Below are positions 45,019 through 54,025 of a stretch of 64,000 nt of DNA, piece after piece. The position numbers were made by a program, and so were the translations under genes. The notes under the pieces were generated by a model, which did no database searches, was not told where the DNA came from, and saw only the letters and a list, made by a program, of their open reading frames with translations. The first letter of the stretch is position 1, and every line of letters starts with the position of its first letter. Location: positions 61,818 through 125,817 of the forward strand of contig JAUMVK010000006.1 of the NCBI GenBank assembly GCA_030530205.1, read 5' to 3'. The DNA comes from RGIG3701 sp030530205. Its GTDB lineage: Bacteria > Planctomycetota > Planctomycetia > Pirellulales > Thermoguttaceae.

Positions 45019-45051
45019 AAAAAAAGCCCCCCAAAAAAGGGAGGCTTTTTT
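45019..45051. terminator. Bidirectional terminator between obgE and the DUF1559 gene
   Basis: GCCCCCC and GGGAGGC pair with flanking A-run and T-run so both strands end in T. It lies between convergent genes. Confidence 0.85.
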
Positions 45052-45057
45052 ATTTCC

Positions 45058-45981
45058 TTAATACTGACTGGAAAAGACTTGACCGTCCTGGCGATTACAC
45101 AAGTATTGGAACGTACTCGCGTCGATTGCGTAGGAGATATTCGAAATGTGACCATCGCAGAACGCCATGTTAAGCGCGCCAGTGTGTGCTGATCCGAAAA
45201 AATGGTTATTCGTCCAGCCCGGGCGGTCACCACGCGGCCCTGTACCGGCAGTCCGCACATTGTCGTGGTTTCGGCCGGAAAGATGAGCGTCATCATCGCC
45301 GCCATCGGTGGAGGTCTGTACGCCAGTATAGACGTTTACATTCAAATACTTTTCTCCAATCAGGAAAGTGTTACTCGTTCCGTCCTTGATATCGCTCTGA
45401 TCTGTCAGACTTTCGCAATAAATAACAGGCCCATACTGAGTGATCAGTGCCGTGTTACTACGCCAGTTCGCTTCGTAACAGCAGTCACTTGTGTGTGAAC
45501 CAATGTTGGCCGCATAGTCCGTTTTTGGGGCGGAAGTTCCCAATGGAGCGGACTGTTCCGTTCCGTCCTGGAGTTTCCCGTACATTGTCCGGTTCAGAGA
45601 CAAATAGGGCTTCGCCGGACGGCGTGTTGGGCAGTTTAATGCCGGAATTACAGTTTTGATGCGTTCCGCGACGGGGGCATTATAAAGCGCCTGTTGTTCC
45701 ATATACGGCAAGATGGCGTATGTCCAGCCGGAGCGCTGCTTGTCCAGTGAGGCGTTTGCATCACCCACGTACTGGTAACCGGCATAGCCGCCGCTGGGAT
45801 ATGCCTTGACAATTGTTTCATGGTTGATGCAAGCGAGGCTTGACTGTTTTAGGTTATTACCGCACTGCATCCCCCGGGCGGCCTCACGCGCCTGCTGTAC
45901 CGCGGGCAGAAGGAGGCCTACCAACATTCCGATGATGGCGATGACGACGAGGAGTTCGACGAGTGTAAAGGCGTGGCGCAT
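45058..45981 (-). CDS. DUF1559 prepilin-like protein with H-X9-DG C terminus, 307 aa
   Basis: The pseudopilin N terminus reads MRHAFTLVELLVVIAIIGML, with Ala instead of Gly before the Phe. The conserved helix continues into LLLPAVQQAREAARGMQCGN, the typical start of the family. The C-terminal motif is clear: SAHTGALNMAFCDGH matches H-X9-DG. The globular middle contains paired cysteines (SDCCYEANW). It starts 64 bases after the stop of the large beta-repeat PEP-CTERM gene on the same strand, so the two are probably co-transcribed. Likely exported through a type II/IV-pilus-like system. Confidence 0.92.
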   Translation of the reverse strand: MRHAFTLVELLVVIAIIGMLVGLLLPAVQQAREAARGMQCGNNLKQSSLACINHETIVKAYPSGGYAGYQYVGDANASLDKQRSGWTYAILPYMEQQALYNAPVAERIKTVIPALNCPTRRPAKPYLSLNRTMYGKLQDGTEQSAPLGTSAPKTDYAANIGSHTSDCCYEANWRSNTALITQYGPVIYCESLTDQSDIKDGTSNTFLIGEKYLNVNVYTGVQTSTDGGDDDAHLSGRNHDNVRTAGTGPRGDRPGWTNNHFFGSAHTGALNMAFCDGHISNISYAIDASTFQYLCNRQDGQVFSSQY

Positions 45982-46045
45982 AGGACGACCGGAAGTTAAA
46001 GGACTGAAATTTGTTAAGTTAGTTTAAGGACAGGTGATTCCGAAA

Positions 46046-49000
46046 TCATTTTTTCCGCTTCAGCAGGAAAAACGCTCCGAGTGCCAGCAAAAGCCAGGCG
46101 GAAGGTTCAGGAACCATCGCGCTCTGGCTTTCCATTGCTATGGCGTAGATCCCGACGCCGTTTCCGAGAGACTGGAGCTTGTAGTCCCAGTATCCGTTCG
46201 GGAAATCGAGCAGCGAATCATTAATAGGCGAGAAATTCAGCTCGGTAAAAGCCTGCTCAGACATTTCGCCGGCGGTCATCAGAAGGAAAGAGTCACCCGA
46301 ATTGATGATCATGTCAGCGTCTTTGGAAAGCTCGATTTCACCCGCGAACGTGTTCGCCGTCAGCGCTCCATTGACGGCCAGGAAAGGCGTATCGGCCGCT
46401 TCGGAACTGAGTTTCAGATTCAAAAGCGCCTGAGGGGCGAGTGTGACGGAATTGACCGTCAGCGTCGTGCCGTCGTTGATTTTCAGCGTGCCGTCACTTA
46501 CGGCCAGCGTGCCGAGCGTCTGCGAGTTCGTGAAAACGAGTGTTCCTGCGCCCTCTTTCGTGACGGTCCCGGTCGAGGTCAGTGTTCCGTTGGGCTGGAG
46601 CGTGTAATCCGCTTCCGGCGCAAAAATGACCGGGCGTGCGGCAGCGTTGATGTTCGCGTCGATGGCCTGGGTTTTCGTGTCGTTCGGCATGCTCGTGAAT
46701 TTCAGCGTCGAATTGGTGGCCTCGAAATTGATCGTCCCCATTGTACCGCCGGTGGAGGAGATCGGACCGCCAAAAACGGCCGTTCCCGCCTGGGAGCCGT
46801 AGATCCGCAGGCTGTGACCGTTCATTTCGGTCCCGCCGGCGTAATCCGCGGTGCAGGCCGCCGCGAAACAAAGCTCCGCGTCGTCCGCGAGTGTCAGCGA
46901 GCCGGTGGTTTTGAAATTGTTCGAGAGACGCATCGCGCCGTACGCACCGTAAGTGGCTTCCTCGTTTTTCCAGCCTTTTCCAGCGAGCGTAATGTCCGTT
47001 GAGATCTCGGAATTCACGTAAAACCAGAGCTGGCCGCCCGGTTCCACGATGATTTCTTTGAGCTGATCAATGACGTCCGTATCATTGGTGCCCTGGTCCA
47101 GACGGAAGCGCGTGTTGCTCCCGATCTTCAGGGTGCCGGTGAAGTCGGAAAGCGTGTTTTTCAGCGCGGAATCCGCCGTGGTCGTCATCATATTCAGGTT
47201 TCCGTCAAGGTAAAGGGTCCCCGAGCCTGAGATCACGGGCAGATTATGGGGCAGACCGGATTTTTCCATGGCCCAGTCAAGCGTCGCGTTTTCGGCGATG
47301 GCGATCGAGCCGGTCCCGAGACCTTTGTCGGCGGTGACTTTGATCGTGCCGGCGTTCAGGGTGATGGCGCCCGATTCTTGAGCGTTCGATTGGGTCACGA
47401 TGAGCGTTCCCGTGCCGTTTTTCGTGATGGTTCCCGAACCGGTCAGCGTCCCGTTGAGCTGGAGCGTGTAACCGTCGGCGGCGTCAAACACCAGATTGTT
47501 CGCGCCCATGGCAAGGTTCACGTCCAGCGCCTGCGTTTTCGCGAAACCTTCCCGAGTGTCGGCGGTGAATTTCAGCGTGGACGTCTGCGAGACGTTCATC
47601 TGAATGTTCCCATAATCCGCGGGTGCGGTCGCCGTCCCGGAGGAAATGGGGCCGCTGAACACCACGGTCCCGGAAGATGGGTTGGCGTAATTCCTGATGG
47701 CAAGCGTATGACCGTTCGTTTCCAGACCGCCGGAGAAAGTGTTGGTTTGGTTGCTGGTGTAAACAAAACCCAACGCCGAATCAGCGGAAAGTTCCATTCC
47801 ACCCGTGGCGGAAAAACTGTTGGCGAGCCGGATACCGCCCGGAACGCCGGGTTCGGTTACCCATTTTGTGCTTCCCAAAATGATTTTCGGCTTGATGGTC
47901 ATTCCATTGCTGTTGACCCAGAACTGGCCGCCTTCCTCAATGACGATTTCTTTCAGATTCGCCAGTCCTGTCGCGTCGTTGGCGCCCTGGTCGAGACGGA
48001 ATCGGGTGCCAGAGCCGATCGTCAACGTGCCGTTGAAGCCCGTCATGTAGTTGGAAAGGGCCGAGGCGGCATTTGCGGTCATGAAGTTCCCGAGATTATC
48101 AAGGCGCAGAGTACCGGTCCCCGTGAACTGGTTCGTGAAATTGTGCACGAGTGTGCTGCCCGTATTCGCGGCTTTCCAGATGACGGTCGCGTCTTCCGCG
48201 ATGTTGACCGTATTGGTCCCGAGGCCGCCTGCTTTCATGACCTGGACCGTTCCGGCCTCGATGGAGGTCGCGCCCTGGTACGTGTTGGCGCCGGAAAGGA
48301 CGAGCGTCCCCGCGCCGGTTTTCGTGAGGCTGCCCTCACCGGAAATCACGCCGTTCACTTCGATCGTCCGGTTCGCGCCAGGCTGGAAGGTGAGAGTATG
48401 CACGCCGGAAGCCCACGAGCCGCTGTACGCCAGATTCGCGTTGATCGTCTGCGTCGTGGGAGAAGCTGCGTCCGAGGAAAGACCGACGATCAATTTGACG
48501 TTTCCGCCGGCGGACCCCTGCAACTGGTTTTTCGGGACCTCGATCGTTCCGAGGGTCGCACCGCTTGTAACGTTTCCATTTAAATAGTAAGTGCAGAAAT
48601 TTGCTTCTGCCGTGTTGGCGATGGTCGTTCCCAGCTGCAGGGTGTAGCCGTTGGTTGCGATTGGGCCGTTAAAAGTGGCCGTACGCCCCGAAACGCCGCA
48701 GAAACCGATGGAAGAATTGCCGGAAAGGGAAAACGAGCCGTTGTACGTCTGGTTGGCGTCGATTCGGATCGCGCCGCGTTTGGTTCCGTCGGACGCTCCG
48801 AAACCGTTCAGGTCAAAATCCACGTTGACCGCGTTGGCGGTGGCGTTCCAGAACTCGCCGTTTTCGTCGATCTTGATCAACTTCATATTGTTCACGATCT
48901 GAATATCGCTCGCGGAGCCAAGGCGGAGGCGTGAACCGTTCGAGGTCCCGGAAAGCCAGAGCGTCCCGGTGAAATCGTTCATGTAAGTGTTGAGCAGCTG

Positions 49001-49546
49001 GGTAGGGTTCGAGCCGTTGCTCGACATCCAGTTCCCGACCGAGGTGAGTTTCAGCGTGCCGGTGCCGGAGATGGTCCCCACGTAGTCCGAAACCGCAGTG
49101 CCGTTCTGGGAGTTTAACCGGTTGACTTCATACGTCGCGTCAGGACCGATGTTCACGTTCACATTGCCGACGGAGTACCGGTTCGTAACGAGAAGTTTCC
49201 CTGCCGACAGATTAATAGACGAAACAAAATCATTATTCGCGCCAGTGATTTTCCAGGTTCCAGTGCCGTATTTGGTGATGGTCGTTCCATTGGTGCCCGT
49301 AATGGCGCCGGACGAGGTCAGCGTGTTTGTATCACTGACTGTAACCGTTGCATTTCCATTAATGGTCAAAGAACCGGAGTGAGTCGCGGTGATTCCGGCG
49401 GAGATGGAGTCGTCTGTGTTCAGTGTGTAGTTGTTGGTATCCGGGTCTGTACCGATGGGGTAGTCCATGGCCATTAAGCCTGTGCCGCAGACCGTCGTTG
49501 CCAAAATAACGAAAAAATGGAAAACGCGAAATAATGATGTGCGCAT
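46046..49546 (-). CDS. PEP-CTERM surface protein with autotransporter-associated beta-strand repeats, 1166 aa
   Basis: I prefer ATG 49546 (MRTSLFRVFHFFVILAT), preceded by GAGAAG, over an upstream start. A signal peptide is followed by long beta-helical text. It contains several autotransporter-associated beta-strand repeats: TKTGAGTLVLSGANTYQGAT, TKNGTGTLIVTQSN, TKEGAGTLVFTNSQ, each opening a block of about 240-270 residues. The blocks also repeat phrases such as RFRLDQGTND and AELCFAAAC-type strands. The C terminus is VPEPSAWLLLALGAFFLLKRKK, a PEP-CTERM signal. There is no outer-membrane beta-barrel, so it is not an autotransporter. Probably an adhesive or structural surface fibre. Confidence 0.88.
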   Translation of the reverse strand: MRTSLFRVFHFFVILATTVCGTGLMAMDYPIGTDPDTNNYTLNTDDSISAGITATHSGSLTINGNATVTVSDTNTLTSSGAITGTNGTTITKYGTGTWKITGANNDFVSSINLSAGKLLVTNRYSVGNVNVNIGPDATYEVNRLNSQNGTAVSDYVGTISGTGTLKLTSVGNWMSSNGSNPTQLLNTYMNDFTGTLWLSGTSNGSRLRLGSASDIQIVNNMKLIKIDENGEFWNATANAVNVDFDLNGFGASDGTKRGAIRIDANQTYNGSFSLSGNSSIGFCGVSGRTATFNGPIATNGYTLQLGTTIANTAEANFCTYYLNGNVTSGATLGTIEVPKNQLQGSAGGNVKLIVGLSSDAASPTTQTINANLAYSGSWASGVHTLTFQPGANRTIEVNGVISGEGSLTKTGAGTLVLSGANTYQGATSIEAGTVQVMKAGGLGTNTVNIAEDATVIWKAANTGSTLVHNFTNQFTGTGTLRLDNLGNFMTANAASALSNYMTGFNGTLTIGSGTRFRLDQGANDATGLANLKEIVIEEGGQFWVNSNGMTIKPKIILGSTKWVTEPGVPGGIRLANSFSATGGMELSADSALGFVYTSNQTNTFSGGLETNGHTLAIRNYANPSSGTVVFSGPISSGTATAPADYGNIQMNVSQTSTLKFTADTREGFAKTQALDVNLAMGANNLVFDAADGYTLQLNGTLTGSGTITKNGTGTLIVTQSNAQESGAITLNAGTIKVTADKGLGTGSIAIAENATLDWAMEKSGLPHNLPVISGSGTLYLDGNLNMMTTTADSALKNTLSDFTGTLKIGSNTRFRLDQGTNDTDVIDQLKEIIVEPGGQLWFYVNSEISTDITLAGKGWKNEEATYGAYGAMRLSNNFKTTGSLTLADDAELCFAAACTADYAGGTEMNGHSLRIYGSQAGTAVFGGPISSTGGTMGTINFEATNSTLKFTSMPNDTKTQAIDANINAAARPVIFAPEADYTLQPNGTLTSTGTVTKEGAGTLVFTNSQTLGTLAVSDGTLKINDGTTLTVNSVTLAPQALLNLKLSSEAADTPFLAVNGALTANTFAGEIELSKDADMIINSGDSFLLMTAGEMSEQAFTELNFSPINDSLLDFPNGYWDYKLQSLGNGVGIYAIAMESQSAMVPEPSAWLLLALGAFFLLKRKK

Positions 49547-49866
49547 TTTTCTTCTCAAAATTCTCGAAGTGATAAAAATCAAAGATATTTACAAATATAT
49601 TATACACGAAAAAAAAGATTTAACAGAAAAAAAGATTGGATTTTTCAAGAATTTTAGAGTTTTTTCAGGAAAAAGTCCCCCAAAACCTCAAAACTTTGTC
49701 TGTTTGTCCTGATAGCGTCTTTTTGTAAGAAAAACGTCAAAGCGGGCGAAATCTTTTTCGGCCACCCTTGAAATTTTTTTAAAATGTTTTATAATTAGAA
49801 ACTCTATTTCTTACAATAGAGAAAGACTTACTGTTTTTTCATTCCATTTTCACAAGGAGAATTTCC
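49547..49866. other. AT-rich divergent intergenic region
   Basis: This 320-base stretch lies between the divergent beta-repeat PEP-CTERM gene and ilvB. It holds the ilvB promoter and, on the minus strand, a TATAAT at 49599-49604 that may serve the PEP-CTERM gene. No leucine-rich leader peptide of an ilv attenuator is visible. Confidence 0.5.
49768..49795 (+). promoter_or_regulatory. Promoter of ilvB
   Basis: TTGAAA (49768-49773), a 16-base spacer and TATAAT (49790-49795) lie 71 bases before the start codon. Confidence 0.75.
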
Positions 49867-51699
49867 GTGTCAAACACAAAACCCCTGAAAACAGCACAAA
49901 CTGCCGCTTCCTCTCAACCTTTAACGGGTGCGGATGTCGTGGTACTTGCGCTCATTCATCATAATGTGGACACGGTATTCGCATACCCAGGCGGAGCCGT
50001 GATTCCACTTCATCAGGCGTACTCCCGCTACGAGGACAAAATCCGCATCGTCCTGCCGCGTCACGAGCAGGGTGGAGGTTTTGCCGCGCAGGGATACGCA
50101 AGGAGTACTGGAAAAGTCGGTGTATGCTCGGCCACGTCAGGCCCTGGCGCTGCGAATCTTCTTACCGCGATCGCGGATGCGAAGATGGACTCGATCCCGC
50201 TGGTTGCCATCACGGGCCAGGTCGGAACACACGTCATTGGAACCGACGCGTTTCAGGAAATGCCCTCGACGGAAGTTTTCCGCAGCATCACAAAGCACCA
50301 CGCCCTGATCATGAACCCGAACGACATCACGCGCGTGATCAAGGAGGCGTTCCATGTCGCGAACTCAGGGCGCAAAGGCCCGGTGCTAGTGGACATTCCG
50401 AAGAATATTTTTCTTGCGAAAGTCGGCGAGCCGTTCAAGGGCGAAAATGGGACGTGTATTTTCGAGGAACCCGATTTTGACGTTCCGATGAATCTGCCGG
50501 GCTATGACGAAAAAGTCCTTTCGACGACTGATGACGAAAAGATCAACGACTGGATTGCGGTTCTGAAAAAAGCGGAACGGCCCGTGATTTATCTCGGTGG
50601 TGGAGCGATTTCGTCGGATGCGACGGATGAAGTGCGTAAATTTGCCGAGAAAATGCAGATCCCTGTCGCCAGCACGCTGATGGCTCTGGGTGGTTTCCCG
50701 GCGGAACATCCGCTTTCCCTGGGCCTGCTCGGAATGCACGGTTCGGTCGCAGCGAATAAGGCGGTTCATGAGAGCGATCTGTTGATGGTGCTTGGCGCCC
50801 GTTTCAGTGATCGTGTGACGGGGAACGCCTCGAAATTCGCCCCCTATGCCAAAATCGTTCACGTGGAGATCGACGCGTCAGAGATCCGAAAGGTCATTGA
50901 CCCTGCCATCGCGATCTCGGGCGATTTGAAAGAGGTAATGCAGAAAATCAACGCAAATCTGCCGAAGAAACACGCCGACTGTACGCCGTGGCTGAAGCAG
51001 GTCGCGGAGTGGAAAAAGACTCTTGGCCTGAAGTACCGTCCGAGTAAAAAGAATATCCTGCCGCAGCAGGCGCTCGAAACGCTGTACGAAATGACGAAGG
51101 ACCAAAATCCAATCGTTGCGACGGGAGTGGGCCAGCACCAGATGTGGGCGGCGCAGTACTTCAAGATCAACCAGCCGAAGCACTGGCTCACGTCCGGCGG
51201 TGCCGGTACGATGGGCTTCGGGCTTCCGGCCGGGATGGGCGCGAAAGTCGGTAATCCGGACAAAATGGTGATCGTGGTCGAAGGCGACGGCAGTCTGCTG
51301 ATGAACATTCAGGAAATGGCCGCGTGCCAGTGCGAGAAGATCCCGGTCAAACTGCTCCTCCTGAACAATCAATACCTCGGGATGGTGTACCAGTGGGAAG
51401 ACCGGTTCTGCAACAAAAACCACGCGCAGACGTTCCTTGGCCCGATCGATGATCCGGAAAAGTATGCGATGAAACCCGACTACTGTCCGGTGAACCGTTA
51501 CCCAAATTTCGTGAAAATCGCGGAGGGGTTTGGCTGGAAAGGCCGCTTCGTTTGTGATCCGGCTGAACTGAAAGAAGCCCTGCAGGAAATGATTGACGCG
51601 GAAGGACCGTTCATTCTGGACGTTGCGATCCCGTACAGTGAGCAGGTGATCCCAATGATACCGGCCGGCGGAACTTTTGCCGATTCCATCACGGAATAA
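49867..51699 (+). CDS. ilvB: Acetolactate synthase large subunit
   Basis: This thiamine-diphosphate enzyme condenses pyruvate to acetolactate (or with 2-oxobutyrate) for branched-chain amino acid synthesis. The start is GTG 49867, set by AAGGAG 8 bases upstream. The catalytic Glu is in LPRHEQGGGFAAQGYAR. FAD-region and ThDP-binding motifs are present: GTDAFQEMPSTEV, and the GDG...N stretch EGDGSLLMNIQEMA with LLNNQYLGMVYQWE. At 610 residues it is of normal length. No ilvN small subunit or ilvC follows; a repeat cluster and a convergent PEP-CTERM gene come next. Confidence 0.94.
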   Translation: MSNTKPLKTAQTAASSQPLTGADVVVLALIHHNVDTVFAYPGGAVIPLHQAYSRYEDKIRIVLPRHEQGGGFAAQGYARSTGKVGVCSATSGPGAANLLTAIADAKMDSIPLVAITGQVGTHVIGTDAFQEMPSTEVFRSITKHHALIMNPNDITRVIKEAFHVANSGRKGPVLVDIPKNIFLAKVGEPFKGENGTCIFEEPDFDVPMNLPGYDEKVLSTTDDEKINDWIAVLKKAERPVIYLGGGAISSDATDEVRKFAEKMQIPVASTLMALGGFPAEHPLSLGLLGMHGSVAANKAVHESDLLMVLGARFSDRVTGNASKFAPYAKIVHVEIDASEIRKVIDPAIAISGDLKEVMQKINANLPKKHADCTPWLKQVAEWKKTLGLKYRPSKKNILPQQALETLYEMTKDQNPIVATGVGQHQMWAAQYFKINQPKHWLTSGGAGTMGFGLPAGMGAKVGNPDKMVIVVEGDGSLLMNIQEMAACQCEKIPVKLLLLNNQYLGMVYQWEDRFCNKNHAQTFLGPIDDPEKYAMKPDYCPVNRYPNFVKIAEGFGWKGRFVCDPAELKEALQEMIDAEGPFILDVAIPYSEQVIPMIPAGGTFADSITE

Positions 51700-51722
51700 G
51701 AAACTTCTTCAAAAGATGGTGA

Positions 51723-51744
51723 ACGGGGTCAGGAATGACCCCGT
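51723..51744 (+). terminator. Hairpin after ilvB, probable terminator
   Basis: ACGGGGTCA and TGACCCCGT pair perfectly around GGAA, 23 bases after the ilvB stop. The T-tract is weak (TTTTTG starts 11 bases later), so it may instead belong to the GGAA-loop repeats next to it. Confidence 0.5.
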
Positions 51745-51772
51745 AAACATTCAATTTTTGACAGGATTTTTG

Positions 51773-51846
51773 ACGACGCTGGAAGCGTCGTCCCCGCAGA
51801 TTCTGGATTTCAAAACGACGCTGGAAGCGTCGTCCCCGCAGATTCT
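51773..51846. repeat. Two identical 32-base direct repeats, each with a hairpin
   Basis: Copies at 51773-51804 and 51815-51846 are identical and separated by 10 bases. Each begins with the palindrome ACGACGCT-GGA-AGCGTCGT, followed by CCCCGCAGATTCT. They lie between the convergent ilvB and DUF4465 genes. Confidence 0.85.
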
Positions 51847-51853
51847 TTCGGAA

Positions 51854-52966
51854 TTACCGGGTTCTTTTCTTGCTTAAGACGGAGCCAAGTCCCAAAAAGC
51901 CCAGGATCAGCAATGCCCACGAAGCGGGTTCCGGGACGTAGGTGGGGTCAGGCGTGAAATTTCCCAGAACTAAATTATCCAGCGCGGCGTAAACCGGGAA
52001 GTTGAATCCCCACTGCCCTTCGTCGGAACCATCAAAGTAGAAAAGCAGGGATTTCACGCCCTCGAAGTTGCCAAAGTCGGCCAGGATCGGATTCCCGAGG
52101 TAATCGTCGGTCTGGCCGCTTTCGACGTTCTGTTTCAGGGCCTGGTAGTCGGCACTGCTCTCATCCACGCCGTAATAAGCCGCGTCGTAAACTTTTGTCG
52201 CGACGTCCGCGAAATCGGCAGTCTGCCAGTCGGTCACGATGGAATTTCCCTGCAGGTAGTCGGCCAGCATGAGGACCTGGTTCCCGGTCAATTTTCCTTC
52301 GGCATCGATCCCCTGTACGATGACGGCCTGCCAGTTGCCATCGGAGGCTTTCGCGGAATACGCGTCGCCGAAGGTCACGACATTGAAGGCGCCGAGCGCG
52401 TTCGTGAAGCTCAGGGATTGAAGATCGACCGGGTTTTCAAAGGAAATGGTTCCGCCAGGGACTCCGCGGTAGGACGAACCGAAAAGGATCGCGTAGGAGT
52501 CAGAGGAATTCGCGCCGGAAACCGTGACGCCGTAGCCATTGTTGGGATAGTTCGTCGTACCGGCGACGGCCGCGTACTGGTTGCCGGAGTAAACGTAAGA
52601 ACCATTGGAGACCACTTTACCGGTTGCATCCGTTACGGTACGTGGGGCGGATGTGTTTTCCCCGGAAATGTTGGAAATGGTGAAACCGCCACCCCAGTTC
52701 CAGGAAGGAACGTAGGGTTCATAGTAGATTCCCCAGTCATCCCACGTCGAGCCGAGCGTGACGTTTCCGGCGGGCGTCTGGAAGGAGTGCAGGTAAGTGT
52801 AAGAATACTCGTCTTCGTCGATGTCCGCAGGAACAAAACCCTGGAAGTACGTATTCGTTCCCGGGACGTAATTCTCAAAACCCAACGTATAAACCGCAGC
52901 ATCGACCGAGGTCGTGCCCGCGAGCAGGATCGCTGCGATTGAAAGGGTAAACAGGAAATTTTTCAT
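51854..52966 (-). CDS. DUF4465 PEP-CTERM surface protein
   Basis: A signal peptide (MKNFLFTLSIAAILLAGTTSVDA) precedes a 310-residue beta-rich domain of DUF4465 type. Visible landmarks are the opening LGFENYVPG, SWNWGGGFTISN, YAVAGTTNYPNNGY, the block WQAVIVQGIDAEGKLTG followed by LADYLQGNSIVTDW, and LLFYFDGSDEGQWGFNFPVY with ALDNL at the end. The C terminus is VPEPASWALLILGFLGL plus basic residues, a PEP-CTERM signal. It starts 24 bases after the stop of a DUF1559 gene that follows a cobalamin riboswitch, so it should be B12-regulated. A corrinoid-binding role is my inference; the domain's ligand is not shown by the sequence. Confidence 0.87.
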   Translation of the reverse strand: MKNFLFTLSIAAILLAGTTSVDAAVYTLGFENYVPGTNTYFQGFVPADIDEDEYSYTYLHSFQTPAGNVTLGSTWDDWGIYYEPYVPSWNWGGGFTISNISGENTSAPRTVTDATGKVVSNGSYVYSGNQYAAVAGTTNYPNNGYGVTVSGANSSDSYAILFGSSYRGVPGGTISFENPVDLQSLSFTNALGAFNVVTFGDAYSAKASDGNWQAVIVQGIDAEGKLTGNQVLMLADYLQGNSIVTDWQTADFADVATKVYDAAYYGVDESSADYQALKQNVESGQTDDYLGNPILADFGNFEGVKSLLFYFDGSDEGQWGFNFPVYAALDNLVLGNFTPDPTYVPEPASWALLILGFLGLGSVLSKKRTR

Positions 52967-52990
52967 GGTTTAAATCCTTATCATTCTAAT

Positions 52991-53851
52991 CTAATCGTCA
53001 AACTGGAAAATGTCACCGTAATTGCGCGTGATCATCGCTCCGAGTGTTTCCGTATCCATCCCCTTTTTGAGGAAATGAACCGAGCCGTCGCCGAAAACAG
53101 CGTGCGCTCCGCCGGGGTGCAGACTGTAAATCTCATTATCGTCTGCCGGGGCGCAGTTCACACCGTAGGCCACCTCGAACACGTTGTTCGCAGAGATCCA
53201 CGCGCGGTCTCCGTAGGCGTACTCGTCACTGCCGCGGGAGTCTTCCGAGATGAAAAGCGTGTTGGACATTCCATCGCGGATCTCGCTGATTTTCAGAGGA
53301 TTGAATGTTTCGCTGGTCGAAGTTCCGAATCGGTTTTTGGTCGTTTTCGTTCCAGTGAAGATCATCGCGCCGTTATTGTCGCCGGCTTTGGCCTTTTCGG
53401 GGAGCGTTGTTCCGCAGACTCCGCCGTAGTGCGACTGGCCCATCCCATTAACGACCGCCTCGGCGTTCGCGAGTTCCGGGCAAAGGTAGGTCTTGACCAC
53501 GAACTCAGCAGCCTTGGCATTTTGCGTTGCGTTGTAGGCGTAATTCTGGTCGATCATCTGGTAGAGGGCCCCTTGTTCGATATACGGCAAAATGTACATC
53601 GACCAGGCGAAATTCTTGCCACCGGAGATCATATATTGGTACTCAAAACCACCCGGCGGAAGTTTTTCCTGATTCGCTGTGGCGTAAAGCGAAATGCCCA
53701 GGCCGCACTGCTTCAGATTGTTCGCGCAGATCATGCGACGCGCACTCTCACGGGCCTGCTGAACTGCGGGAAGAAGCAAGCCGACCAACATGCCGATGAT
53801 CGCAATCACGACGAGCAGCTCGACGAGTGTAAACGCAGGACGCTTGAGCAT
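52991..53851 (-). CDS. DUF1559 prepilin-like protein under a cobalamin riboswitch, 286 aa
   Basis: I place the start at ATG 53851 (MLKRPAFTLVELL), with GGGAG 6 bases before it; the longer frame would use TTG. The pseudopilin helix runs FTLVELLVVIAIIGMLVGLL, with Ala before the Phe. The family C-terminal motif is exact: HPGGAHAVFGDGS fits H-X9-DG. Paired Cys residues (ICANNLKQCG; GVCGTT) may form disulfides. It is the first gene after the riboswitch at 54026-54238 and is followed 24 bases later by the DUF4465 gene. It may be exported by the same pseudopilus-like machinery as other DUF1559 proteins. Confidence 0.92.
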   Translation of the reverse strand: MLKRPAFTLVELLVVIAIIGMLVGLLLPAVQQARESARRMICANNLKQCGLGISLYATANQEKLPPGGFEYQYMISGGKNFAWSMYILPYIEQGALYQMIDQNYAYNATQNAKAAEFVVKTYLCPELANAEAVVNGMGQSHYGGVCGTTLPEKAKAGDNNGAMIFTGTKTTKNRFGTSTSETFNPLKISEIRDGMSNTLFISEDSRGSDEYAYGDRAWISANNVFEVAYGVNCAPADDNEIYSLHPGGAHAVFGDGSVHFLKKGMDTETLGAMITRNYGDIFQFDD

Positions 53852-53940
53852 TTTTTGCTCCCATTCCAATTTGAGACTGGAACACTGATTATAAATTTGA
53901 GAGAAAGCGGTACGGGTAAAGGAACGAGCGTAAAACTTTC

Positions 53941-53965
53941 CGGGAGACAGACGTCTCCGACTCGC
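53941..53965 (-). promoter_or_regulatory. Hairpin in the riboswitch-gene interval resembling the B12 box
   Basis: On the minus strand GCGAGTCGGAGAC is followed by GTCTGTCTCC, forming GGAGAC-GTCT-GTCTCC. The first 13 bases nearly repeat the riboswitch's own GCGAGTCAGGAGAC. It lies 61 bases past the riboswitch and 90 bases before the start codon. Confidence 0.45.
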
Positions 53966-54025
53966 AAATCATAAATCAATGTACTTTCGAACGCACCGTC
54001 AGTCCGCAGCGCAATTCAAACCCGT

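Noticed and set aside
47246..48583. 445-codon plus-strand frame
   Set aside because: Antisense to the beta-strand-repeat PEP-CTERM gene; no independent evidence.
51773..51846. CRISPR array
   Set aside because: Only two repeats with a 10-base spacer and no cas gene; the unit is a hairpin repeat.
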